A DNA stretch of 22,149 nt from positions 1 to 22,149 of the forward strand of contig DATLAJ010000035.1 in NCBI GenBank assembly GCA_035527515.1. Direction: 5' to 3'. A program made the position numbers and the translations under genes. Below are positions 7,359-14,982 of this stretch, piece by piece; positions within the stretch are counted from its first letter, which is position 1, and every line of letters starts with the position of its first letter. The notes under the pieces were generated by a model, which was not told where the DNA came from, did no database searches, and saw only the letters and a program-made list of their open reading frames with translations. Source of the DNA: a bacterium. GTDB lineage: Bacteria > B130-G9.

Positions 7359-8576
7359 CTAACCTCGACCACGCTCCATCACATCGTGATAGACGGACAG
7401 CGTCTCATTTACCAGATTGCGGGGGGTGAATCTCCTGATGATTGCTGACCTCGCGGCGCTCCCCATCCGTGCCCGCTGGCTTGCGCTTCTTAAAAGCCGC
7501 TCAATGGCAGCAGCAAGGGCTGATGCATCCTGCGGCGGGACGATAAGGCCCGAAACCCCCTCCGAAATTATCTCTGCCGCACCGCCGATCCTCGTCGCAA
7601 CAACCGGCACTCGCATCGCCATTGCCTCTTTTATCGAAGCGGACGAGGCATCGCAGTCAATTGAAGGCAGAACCGCAACGTCGGCCGCTGCAAAAACCAG
7701 AGAGACATCGTCGCAGAAACCCAAGAAGCGCACGTTCTTGGACAGACCTAGCCGCTTCACCTGCGATCTCAGCACGCTCTCCTGGTTGCCCTCGCCGGCA
7801 ACGAGCAGAACAACATCCGCAAACTTCTGCTTCAGCAAAGCGAAAGCCTCGAGCAGGAACTTGTGCCCCTTTTCCCGAGCAAGCCTTGCGGCCACGACAA
7901 CCACCGGGCTCTCAGAACTCAGGCCAAGCGACGCTCTGGCCTTCACCTTGTCAACCTTATCAGGGTCGAAGCGCTCGACGTCTATGCAGCTATGCACGGT
8001 CGAGACCTGCTCCCGCAGAATCACGCCATGCTCGATAAACCTAGCGTATTGCTCCTTGACGCTGTCGCTCACTATGATGAGATGGTCTATGAGCCACCTG
8101 TAAAGGAACCTGTTGAGCAGGTTATATGCAACCGGGAAAGTGTTGTGCCTCGTCCGGACAACCGCCGTCCGGACGGCCTTCGGAACACGAAGCGCGGCAA
8201 CTGTGCCAGACCACGTGTCCTGCGACCCGTGCGTGTGCAGGATGTTGGTGCGGTTCGCGAGAATGAACCTCCTGATCGAACGAACGTCATGCAGGAAATC
8301 AATGGGGCGAAAGCCCTTCGAGAAGCGCACATCATCGAGCGTGCGTATCCCTACCTCCTCGCATTTCCTGACGAGCACGCTCCCCTTCGGCGCGGCGACG
8401 GCAACATCCAACCCCATCTCTCTCAGCCCCCTGCACAAGAAAAACACCCGCGCAGCCTGACCGCCCCATCCGAGATGAAAATTGCTGTGCAGCACACGAA
8501 TTGGGGCACCGAGGTCAACCCGGCACCCCGCCTGCTTATCGCTAAGGTCTGCCCGTCTCAGAAGCTTACCCTGCAA
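7359..8576 (-). CDS. Glycosyltransferase family 4 (GT-B fold)
   Basis: This protein of up to 405 residues belongs to the same broad family as its downstream neighbour but is not a close copy. It has IRVLHSNFHLGWGGQAARV, NILHTHGSQDTWSG, VVVAARLAREKGH, LLVAGEGNQE and VPVVATRIGGAAE. The first acid of the usual E-x7-E motif is Asp309 (D-x7-E to Glu317), a conservative change seen in part of the family. The start is uncertain: TTG 8576 is the first start codon after an upstream in-frame stop, but it has no ribosome binding site, and the first ~25 residues look unlike the family. GTG at the VLHSN segment is a shorter alternative. It lies 11 bases after tldE, so it is probably co-transcribed and may be translationally coupled. 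Confidence 0.88.
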   Translation of the reverse strand: MQGKLLRRADLSDKQAGCRVDLGAPIRVLHSNFHLGWGGQAARVFFLCRGLREMGLDVAVAAPKGSVLVRKCEEVGIRTLDDVRFSKGFRPIDFLHDVRSIRRFILANRTNILHTHGSQDTWSGTVAALRVPKAVRTAVVRTRHNTFPVAYNLLNRFLYRWLIDHLIIVSDSVKEQYARFIEHGVILREQVSTVHSCIDVERFDPDKVDKVKARASLGLSSESPVVVVAARLAREKGHKFLLEAFALLKQKFADVVLLVAGEGNQESVLRSQVKRLGLSKNVRFLGFCDDVSLVFAAADVAVLPSIDCDASSASIKEAMAMRVPVVATRIGGAAEIISEGVSGLIVPPQDASALAAAIERLLRSASQRARMGSAARSAIIRRFTPRNLVNETLSVYHDVMERGRG

Positions 8577-8587
8577 GATACAACGGG

Positions 8588-9928
8588 CTAGAACTGCGTC
8601 TTACCAGAGAAATTGAACCCTCTGATAAGGACGCCAGGAACCCTTACGCCAGACCAGTCTCCCATAAACATGGTCTCCTTGGTCAGCCCGTCGAGACTGT
8701 TGAAAGCATCGATCATGCTCATTGTGAAGCGGAGGTTCTTGACGGCCTTTGTCATCTTGCCGCCCTCGATCAGGAAGGTTCCGTCCCGCGTCATGCCAGT
8801 GAACACTGCGTTTTTCAGGTCAATGAATGGATTGATGTAGTGAAATCTAGTAACATAAAGTCCCCTGGTCAGTCTCGAAACAAGACCATCAAGCGACTCT
8901 GTCCCAGGCTTCATAAACACGTTGATCGGCACTGGCCCAAAAGTGTTCCCCGGAGGCAGGGCGTGGCCAGTTGACTCCTTGCCCTCCTTGCGCGCCGTTG
9001 CAGTATCATAGACGACGTTCTTGGCCACACCGTTCTCGATGAGAACAACCTTCTGCTTCGGCACACCCTCGAAATCAAACGGCAGCGGCATACCTGATGG
9101 GTCGAGGCCATCGTCCCAAACCGTCAATGACTCGCTGAAGACCTTCTGACCCATCTTCTCGCTCATGAAGCTCCTGCCCTCCCGCTTGGCAAGGGCGCCG
9201 AACTCAAGCGCACACACCATTGAGATCAGGTTGCCGACCGCGTAAGGATGGAGCACAACATCATATTTGCCCGGCTCGACCTCCACCTGGTTGACGTTGC
9301 GCCGGCAAGTATCCGCAGCCTCCTCGGCCACACTCCTGAAGTCTATCTCCGCCACGTGGTTGGCGCTCGCCGAGGCGTAACCGGACTGACCGTTCTTCAT
9401 CACAACCGTCGTAACCTCCGCAACGGTGCTCGGGAAGTACGCCACCACGCCTCTGGAGTTGGCAATTGCTATCTCGTCCGCTTCGGTCTTGAACGAGCCG
9501 GACGCGATGATCGAATCCTTGGTGCAGATGTCAACGATGGTTCTGACGGCGTCCACCCGCTGGGATGGCGAATAAGCGGCCGTGGCCTCACAGAAGGTGT
9601 CCACCTCCTGATACGGCGCCGGACCCGGCATGCCCAAGTAGTTAGGGTTCTCTTGCTGGAAGTCGGCGATCGCCGAGGCTGTCTTGACAAGATGCCTCAG
9701 GCTATCATCGTCCTGAATGCGGTCGGTCGAGGCGACTCCTACACGCTTTCCCTTGACGACCCTGATGTTTATGTCAGAGGTCAAAGTCGATACGTTCTGG
9801 TGAATGATGGAATTCGCAAACCGTGTCAGCGCGCGCTGCCTACTTGTAAGCATCACATCGGTCTCGTCCCCATCGGACATGCCAACGACCTTCTCAATTA
9901 TCTCAAGAGCTCTGTCCTTCCCAATCAT
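8588..9928 (-). CDS. tldE: TldE/PmbA, non-metal partner of TldD protease
   Basis: This 446-residue protein is the PmbA/TldE half of the TldD-TldE heterodimer, a cytoplasmic metalloprotease that trims unfolded or leader peptides (known for microcin B17 maturation and CcdA turnover). Typical segments are ALTRFANSIIHQN near the N-terminus, SASANHVAEIDFRSVAEEAA, KYDVVLHPYAVGNLISM and the C-terminal DGTFLIEGGKMTKAVKNLRF. At the position where TldD carries HExxxH there is VVLHPYAVGN, so the metal site is absent, as expected for this subunit. Its ATG overlaps the tldD stop by 4 bases, consistent with coupled production of equal amounts. Confidence 0.93.
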   Translation of the reverse strand: MIGKDRALEIIEKVVGMSDGDETDVMLTSRQRALTRFANSIIHQNVSTLTSDINIRVVKGKRVGVASTDRIQDDDSLRHLVKTASAIADFQQENPNYLGMPGPAPYQEVDTFCEATAAYSPSQRVDAVRTIVDICTKDSIIASGSFKTEADEIAIANSRGVVAYFPSTVAEVTTVVMKNGQSGYASASANHVAEIDFRSVAEEAADTCRRNVNQVEVEPGKYDVVLHPYAVGNLISMVCALEFGALAKREGRSFMSEKMGQKVFSESLTVWDDGLDPSGMPLPFDFEGVPKQKVVLIENGVAKNVVYDTATARKEGKESTGHALPPGNTFGPVPINVFMKPGTESLDGLVSRLTRGLYVTRFHYINPFIDLKNAVFTGMTRDGTFLIEGGKMTKAVKNLRFTMSMIDAFNSLDGLTKETMFMGDWSGVRVPGVLIRGFNFSGKTQF

Positions 9929-11367
9929 TTGCTCACACCTACCTTTACATTCCTAAACCTTGCGGGAGCCGTCCCGTGCGCAACGTGCGCCACCTGGCTG
10001 GGCTCGCCCTTACCGCAATTAGGGGTTCCCCAGACTAGCCAATGCTTCCGGTTGCAGATCGCGTCGCACGAGTTCCAGAACTCCGGAGTGATGCCAGTAT
10101 AGGTGGGGCTTTTGATCACGTCCCCCAGCTGGCCGTTCTTGACCTCCCAGCCGATCTCGCAGCCAAACTGGAAGTTGAGCCGCTTGTCATCAATGCTCCA
10201 GCTCTTGTTCGTCTCAACGTATATCCCATCGGCAGTGTCCTTGATGAGGTCATCGAACTCCCACTCGCCAGGCTCCAAGTTCACGTTCACCATCCTGATC
10301 AGCGGAATGTTCCACCAGCCGTCGGCGCGGCAGGTCCCGTTGCTCCTCTGGCCAAACTTGATCGCCGTCTCTCGCGACGTCAGATACCCAACGAAAACGC
10401 CATCCTTGACTATCGGCGAGCGCTGCGCCTTGACGCCCTCGTCGTCATAGCCAAATGTTCCTAAACCGCCCGGCGTCGTCGCGTCCGCGTAGATGTTCAC
10501 AATCTTCGAGCCGTATTGCAGCTTGTTGAGCTTCTCCGGCGTCATGAAACTCGTGCCCGCGTAGCTTGCCTCCATTCCAAACACCCGGTCCAACTCGACC
10601 GGATGACCGCACGATTCGTGCACCTGAAGACCAAGCTGAGACCCGCCGATGATCAGCGTGGTCGTTTTCGACGGGCATTCCTTCGCGGAAAGAAGCGCAA
10701 CCGCCTCCTTCGCAACACGAGGCGCGTGGCTCACAAGATCAAGGCCCTCGACGAACTCATATCCGGCCGTCCCGTAGTTGCCTCGGAAACTGTTGGGGTA
10801 GGAGCGAACCAGCATCTGGTTGCCCTCTATCGCTGTTGCAGCTATCCCCCCACCGCTCTCGTAAATGGTCTGGTCTATGTCGGCCCCCTCGCTGCTTATG
10901 AACGTCTTCTCCGTCCTGAAAAAACGCATGTTGCACTCCGAGATCTTCACCCCGTCCTTCGCACGAAGTATCCCGTCCGCCTCCAATAGGAGCGCAAGCT
11001 TCGTCTTCAGTGGAACCGCAAACGGGTCCCTCTTGATCGGCGTCACGTACTGGCCCTGGCATATCTCAGTCTCCGCCAAGACCACGTCCTCTTGCTTCAG
11101 CCTCGAGCTAGCCTTGGCGATCTGCAACGCCAAATCGGCGATCCGTCTCATCTCATTCTCGTTGACCAGCGAACTGCTGGCAAACCCCCAAGAACCGTCC
11201 GCTATAACGCGAACCCCAAATCCCATCGTCTCACGGGACGTGATCGCCTCAACCGTCCCGTTCTTGATGTGGATGTCCTCGGTGACGAGGTTTACCAGCC
11301 TGATGTCAGCGTAAGACGCACCAAGCTTCGTCGCGCGGTCAACCGCGCCTCGCAACCAATCTTTCAA
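9925..11367 (-). CDS. tldD: TldD, zinc metalloprotease subunit
   Basis: This 480-residue catalytic half of TldD-TldE has HESCGH (His250, Glu251, His255) as the metal-binding motif and Cys451 in NCGKGEP as the expected third ligand. Other conserved parts are the RLVNLVTEDIHIKNG strand, GFGVRVIADGSWGFAS, GGGLG-like TPGGLGTFGYDDEGV and NRKHWLVWGTPNCGKG. The frame extends back to GTG 11409. However, TTG 11367 has a perfect AAGGAGG (11376-11382) eight bases upstream and gives a family-typical N-terminus, so it is chosen. Upstream of the ribosome binding site a short inverted repeat (GTGCC-CAC-GGCAC, 11397-11409) could influence expression. It is the first gene of a four-gene unit. Confidence 0.94.
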   Translation of the reverse strand: MKDWLRGAVDRATKLGASYADIRLVNLVTEDIHIKNGTVEAITSRETMGFGVRVIADGSWGFASSSLVNENEMRRIADLALQIAKASSRLKQEDVVLAETEICQGQYVTPIKRDPFAVPLKTKLALLLEADGILRAKDGVKISECNMRFFRTEKTFISSEGADIDQTIYESGGGIAATAIEGNQMLVRSYPNSFRGNYGTAGYEFVEGLDLVSHAPRVAKEAVALLSAKECPSKTTTLIIGGSQLGLQVHESCGHPVELDRVFGMEASYAGTSFMTPEKLNKLQYGSKIVNIYADATTPGGLGTFGYDDEGVKAQRSPIVKDGVFVGYLTSRETAIKFGQRSNGTCRADGWWNIPLIRMVNVNLEPGEWEFDDLIKDTADGIYVETNKSWSIDDKRLNFQFGCEIGWEVKNGQLGDVIKSPTYTGITPEFWNSCDAICNRKHWLVWGTPNCGKGEPSQVAHVAHGTAPARFRNVKVGVSK

Positions 11368-11581
11368 TTCAGATACCTCCTTAAACAATAGACAATGTGC
11401 CCACGGCACTCGGATAGCTGTTCCAACCTACGAGTTAACTGGGTCGGTTCGCACGTTCCGAGCTCGCCTCCAGCCCATCCCAACATGAAGGGACATTTAA
11501 GCGAACCCATACTATCCTGGACCTCGACTACTGTCAACCACGTCGTCAGCTCGCCGTTGCATTCTGGCTTCAGAAGGACAT

Positions 11582-11614
11582 AGCAGGGGTGTAGTGGTGC
11601 TGCTCGCTGCACCC
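11582..11614 (+). repeat. Dispersed hairpin repeat, copy A
   Basis: This 33-base element matches 21648-21680 at 24 positions, with the pattern AGCAGnnnnGTAGnGG then nGCnGCTnGCTGCnCCC. The stem is GGTGC (11596-11600) with GCACC (11609-11613) around an 8-base loop. The T-A pair in this stem is C-G in the other copy. Confidence 0.55.
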
Positions 11615-11634
11615 TCCTTGTGATCTGCCAAACG

Positions 11635-11651
11635 GGCGGGCAAGCACCGCC
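11635..11651 (-). repeat. REP-like hairpin with TGCTTGC loop
   Basis: GGCGG (11635-11639) pairs with CCGCC (11647-11651). Read on the minus strand the loop is TGCTTGC, sharing GCTTG with the hairpins at 1130-1265 and the copy at 21648-21680. It lies 20 bases from copy A in opposite orientation. Confidence 0.4.
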
Positions 11652-11846
11652 TTTCGCAATTGCCGCCTCCCCGAAGCGACTCAAGATGCTATTGTCTCTC
11701 GCTCAGTTAGGAAACAGCTGCGAGGCAGGATCGACGCGAGATGCCGAGGTCGCGAAACCTCACAAGACCAGAATGGATGGTCAAGCGTTCGCCCGAGCGC
11801 GGCTTTCTCCGGGATCGACTTGTGTTTACATCGGCACGAAGCCGCG

Positions 11847-12092
11847 TCAGAGGCCACGCTTCTCACGGACTGCGCTGATCGGAATGTCCCCAGTCTCCTT
11901 TGACCTCTTATCGAGGAAACGTGCGAACCTCTCGCTGGTTCCCAACGCCGCAGTCTCCCTCTCAAACTCGTCCGCCTGTTCCAGAACAAAATCCTCCCCG
12001 GACTCTGAATGGATGAGAAGCGTCTCGGACTTCGCCAGTGCAAGCACTCCGCTGAGCGTGTGCCGCCCCTTTGTTAGGTCTATCGTCTTCAT
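11847..12092 (-). CDS. Antitoxin of RelE/ParE-type toxin-antitoxin pair
   Basis: This 81-residue small acidic protein starts MKTIDLTKGRHTLSGVLALA and continues with LLIHSESGEDFVLEQADEFE, FARFLDKRSKETGDIPI and a short basic end. It resembles Phd/YefM-like antitoxins whose N-terminal half binds DNA and whose C-terminal half blocks the toxin. A longer frame reaches 12218, but ATG 12092 has GAGGAGG eight bases upstream and gives the expected length. It overlaps the toxin gene by 4 bases and comes second, so the order is toxin first. It would neutralise the toxin and probably co-repress the operon. Confidence 0.72.
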   Translation of the reverse strand: MKTIDLTKGRHTLSGVLALAKSETLLIHSESGEDFVLEQADEFERETAALGTSERFARFLDKRSKETGDIPISAVREKRGL

Positions 12093-12382
12093 ATCTCGAT
12101 CCTCCTCCCTCGGATGAACAATTCGTTGTGCCACTTGTGCCCTATGGCCAGAACTCTGACCCATCGCTCGGCCTGAATCTCGTAGAAAACCCGGTAGTCT
12201 CCGATTCGCAGTTCCCAAGGCGCAAGCGGATTCGGGCGGAGTCGCCTCCTCCTCTTGCTCGCCACATCGGCCTCGTTCTGAAGGAACTCCTCAATTCCAT
12301 CGAGGATGATTCTTTGTTCCCTCGGCTTGTAGCAGTCCAAATCCTCGTTGGCGCTTGGGACAAAACTCACCTTAAACTTCAT
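12089..12382 (-). CDS. RelE/ParE-family toxin
   Basis: This 97-residue protein begins KFKVSFVPSANEDLDCY, a typical RelE/ParE first strand and helix. It continues with IEEFLQNEAD, a basic stretch KRRRRLRPNP, then the core strands WELRIGDYRVFYEIQ and RVLAIGHKWHNELFIRG. The family either cleaves ribosome-bound mRNA (RelE) or poisons gyrase (ParE). The IGHK strand and basic centre favour the RelE/HigB mRNA-cleaving type, but this is inference. GTG 12388 is an alternative start two codons upstream of ATG 12382; neither has a strong ribosome binding site. The 4-base overlap with the antitoxin supports one operon. feoB ends 120 bases upstream on the same strand. Confidence 0.8.
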   Translation of the reverse strand: MKFKVSFVPSANEDLDCYKPREQRIILDGIEEFLQNEADVASKRRRRLRPNPLAPWELRIGDYRVFYEIQAERWVRVLAIGHKWHNELFIRGRRIEI

Positions 12383-12502
12383 CCGCACACACTACCACAC
12401 TAGCCCGGAGTTGAGAAGCTCCCCCATCCGCTGTTTCCCCCACCGTGAGCACTGGGCCTGAGCTCCTCAGCGCTGCGGCGAACAGCTTCCGTATTAGCGT
12501 TT

Positions 12503-14659
12503 CTATCCAACACCAACGCCAAATACGCTTCCCACTTGATAGACGATGAACGAGGCAACCCAGGCGACGGCAGTCGTGTAGGCTGCCGTAAACAGTGGCC
12601 AGCGCCACGAGTTGGTCTCCTTTCTTATCACCGCAAGCGTGACCAGGCATGGGACATAAAGGAGGCAGAAGACCATGAGCGCAAAAGCCACGAGCGGCGA
12701 ATAGACCTTCCTGCCATCTGGCCACATTGCGTTTTGGACCTGCTCTCTTAGCGATTGGGACTCCTCGTCCGCATCCGAGATCGAGTAGAGCGTTCCCAAA
12801 GTCGAGACCACTATCTCCTTAGCCACAAAGCCGCCAAAGAGACCTACGCCGATCCTCCAGTCGAAACCCAGCGGCTTGATCAGAGGCTCGATCGCTTTGC
12901 CCAAGGTTCCGGCGTAGCTTTTAGCTAGTTTCTCGGCCTGCATCTCGGCCTCAAGTTGCTCGACAGTCTCATCTGCCGCCTCACCCTCCCCCAGTCTTTG
13001 GCCGGCTTGCTCCATCAGTGCCTCGTAGTCCTTTGAGTATTCGGGGGGTGAGGGGAAGCTGCTGATGAACCAAATCGCGACGGACCCCATCAGGACAACT
13101 GTCCCAGCCTTCTTAATGTACAGCCAACCTCGCTCCCACGTATGCAAGAGCGCTCCCCGCAACGTCGGCATCCGATACGGAGGTAACTCCATCACAAACG
13201 GCGAGGTGGGACCTCGCAGAAGATACCTTCTGAAGAGCTTGGCCGAGAGCATTGCAACTAACATGCCGAGAATGTAGAGCGAGAATAGGACGGTTCCGGC
13301 GCTTTCAGCGAAGAAGACGCCGATGAACAGAGTATAGATGGGAAGCCTCGCGCCACAGGACATAAATGGATTGACCAGAATCGTCACAAACCTGTCCTTC
13401 CTGGAGGCTATAACGCGCGTGGCCATGATGGCAGGAACGTTGCAGCCAAAGCCCAGTAACATTGGGATGAACGACTGCCCATGAAGGCCTATCTTGTGCA
13501 TGATCCTGTCCATGATGAACGCGGCCCTGGCCATGTAGCCTGAATCCTCCAGAAGAGCCATGAACAGAAACAACAACAGAATAATCGGCACAAACATCAA
13601 CACGTTGCCCACGCCCCCGATCGCACCGTCAACGACCAAGCTGTGCAGTATGGTTCCCTCCTCAAGGACACGTCCAACCACCCCTCCCAAAAGCCCAAAG
13701 CCCGCCTCCACCCAGCCCACTAATGGCTCACTCGCAACGAACGTGAACTTGAACATAAGCCACATCAGCACAAGGAAGATGGGCAGCCCCAGAATCCTGT
13801 TCGTGACCACAGAATCGATCCGATCAGACATCGTGTGCCGCGCCTCGACCGTAGCCCTCACCGCCTCCTGACACGCGCCCGAAATGAACCCATAGCGTCG
13901 TTCTGCGATTACCATTTCCGGATGGTCGCCCAGGACAACCTCAAGATGATGGATGCTTTTCTGAGCCGCGGCGCGAAGCGCCTCGGAACCCACCTTCTCC
14001 CAGACCGCCTTGTCGTCCTCCAAGAGCTTGAGAGCAGCCCAGCGCGGCTTGAGCTTCCCCGAGAACCCCTCATCGCCTTCGACCAGCGACTGAATCTTTG
14101 TGAGCTCCTCGTTAATCTCCTTGCCATAACGTATTCTCGCCGGTTGATACTTGGCGCTCTCAGTTGTGACCTCAATGGCCACTTGGAGCAGCCGGTCCAT
14201 CCCCTCTTTCCTGTGCCCAACCGTCGGAACAATAGGACAGCCAAAAAGCCTGGACAGAAGTTCTAGGTCGAATTTGAACCCCCGCTGTTTGGCAACGTCG
14301 CTCATGTTGAACGCCAGAACAAGCGGGACGCCCAGCTCGATCAGCTGGACAGCAAGGTAGAGGTTGCGCTCTAAGTTAGATGCGTCCACAACGTCTATAA
14401 CTACGTCAGGCCTCTCGCTGATAATGAAATCCCTGGTGACTAGCTCCTCGATGGAATAAGCAGTTAGGCTATATGTCCCAGGAAGGTCCACAACGTTAAG
14501 CGTCTGGCCTTGGAACCTCGCGGCACCCTCTTTCTTCTCCACTGTAACGCCAGGATAGTTGCCAACGTGCTGACGTGCGCCGGTCAGATTGTTGAAGATG
14601 GTCGTCTTGCCGGAGTTAGGGTTACCCGCTAGGGCAAGCGAGATCGTCTTCTTGGCCAT
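12503..14659 (-). CDS. feoB: FeoB ferrous iron transporter
   Basis: This 718-residue inner-membrane Fe(II) transporter has an N-terminal GTPase. The G motifs are complete: GNPNSGKT (12-19), HVGNYPGVTVE (31-41), DLPG (58-61) and NMSD (118-121). A helical spacer follows (about 180-285), then the membrane part with the two Gate-type halves: GYMARAAFIMDRI, LLGFGCNVPAIMATR and FMSCGARLPIYTLF, then FGGFVAKEIVVSTLGTLYSI and LLYVPCLVTLAVIRKET. The conserved cysteines of GCNVP, SCGA and VPC are present. A hydrophilic insert of about 50 residues rich in Glu and Ala (EALMEQAGQRLGEGEAADE) precedes the last Gate domain. Length is within the family range. It lies 69 bases after feoA, with a palindrome over its leader. 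Confidence 0.97.
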   Translation of the reverse strand: MAKKTISLALAGNPNSGKTTIFNNLTGARQHVGNYPGVTVEKKEGAARFQGQTLNVVDLPGTYSLTAYSIEELVTRDFIISERPDVVIDVVDASNLERNLYLAVQLIELGVPLVLAFNMSDVAKQRGFKFDLELLSRLFGCPIVPTVGHRKEGMDRLLQVAIEVTTESAKYQPARIRYGKEINEELTKIQSLVEGDEGFSGKLKPRWAALKLLEDDKAVWEKVGSEALRAAAQKSIHHLEVVLGDHPEMVIAERRYGFISGACQEAVRATVEARHTMSDRIDSVVTNRILGLPIFLVLMWLMFKFTFVASEPLVGWVEAGFGLLGGVVGRVLEEGTILHSLVVDGAIGGVGNVLMFVPIILLLFLFMALLEDSGYMARAAFIMDRIMHKIGLHGQSFIPMLLGFGCNVPAIMATRVIASRKDRFVTILVNPFMSCGARLPIYTLFIGVFFAESAGTVLFSLYILGMLVAMLSAKLFRRYLLRGPTSPFVMELPPYRMPTLRGALLHTWERGWLYIKKAGTVVLMGSVAIWFISSFPSPPEYSKDYEALMEQAGQRLGEGEAADETVEQLEAEMQAEKLAKSYAGTLGKAIEPLIKPLGFDWRIGVGLFGGFVAKEIVVSTLGTLYSISDADEESQSLREQVQNAMWPDGRKVYSPLVAFALMVFCLLYVPCLVTLAVIRKETNSWRWPLFTAAYTTAVAWVASFIVYQVGSVFGVGVG

Positions 14660-14669
14660 ATTGATTTGC

Positions 14670-14682
14670 CCTTAATTTAAGG
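14670..14682 (-). promoter_or_regulatory. Palindrome in the feoB leader
   Basis: CCTTAA and TTAAGG flank a single central base, ten bases before the feoB ATG. The right arm on the minus strand overlaps the AAGGG ribosome binding site. A one-base loop makes an RNA hairpin unlikely, so a protein-binding site is the better guess, if it is functional at all. Confidence 0.25.
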
Positions 14683-14728
14683 CATCTAAAACATTGTTAG
14701 GAATACCAAACAAAAACAACAAAAAAAA

Positions 14729-14956
14729 TCACTCCACTATTATCTTGTGCGCAAGGCCCCGTCCAAGCATTATCCTGCTATCCTTCACTGAAACTACAAG
14801 AGGCCCCGCGAACGCGCTGTTCATCACGACCAGCTCCACTCCCGGGACAAGACCCATGGCCGCCAGCCTGCTCTTGAGTCCCCGTCCCGCGTTAACGGCT
14901 AAAAGCTTCACCTTTTGACCAGGTCTTGCCATTGTAAGTGGCATTTTATGCTTCAT
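14729..14956 (-). CDS. feoA: FeoA, SH3-like accessory protein of Fe(II) transport
   Basis: This 75-residue single FeoA domain has GQKVKLLAVNAGRGLKSRLA, then MGLVPGVELVVMNSAF and a C-terminal SRIMLGRGLAHKIIV strand pair, the usual length and motif order. FeoA is thought to modulate the FeoB GTPase at the membrane. GGAG lies only one base before ATG 14956 and 13 bases before ATG 14944, so the exact start is open; the longer form is reported. It sits between the DtxR-FeoA regulator (26 bases) and feoB (69 bases) in the same direction. Confidence 0.92.
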   Translation of the reverse strand: MKHKMPLTMARPGQKVKLLAVNAGRGLKSRLAAMGLVPGVELVVMNSAFAGPLVVSVKDSRIMLGRGLAHKIIVE

Positions 14957-14982
14957 ACTCCTTTCTTATAGCAAAGGCGCAA

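Larger units (their letters stand above)
11368..11846. other. Noncoding gap with hairpin repeats
   Basis: No frame here has a credible ribosome binding site or recognisable product. The gap holds the tldD ribosome binding site at its left end and two hairpins at 11582-11614 and 11635-11651. No convincing promoter for tldD was found, although one is expected here. Confidence 0.45.

Noticed and set aside
11364-11684. A 106-codon minus-strand frame upstream of tldD
   Set aside because: It crosses both hairpin repeats and the tldD ribosome binding site, has no ribosome binding site of its own, and its product has no recognisable pattern.
11681-12043. A 120-codon minus-strand frame overlapping the antitoxin
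   Set aside because: It is out of frame with the antitoxin, which has a good ribosome binding site and a 4-base overlap with its toxin.
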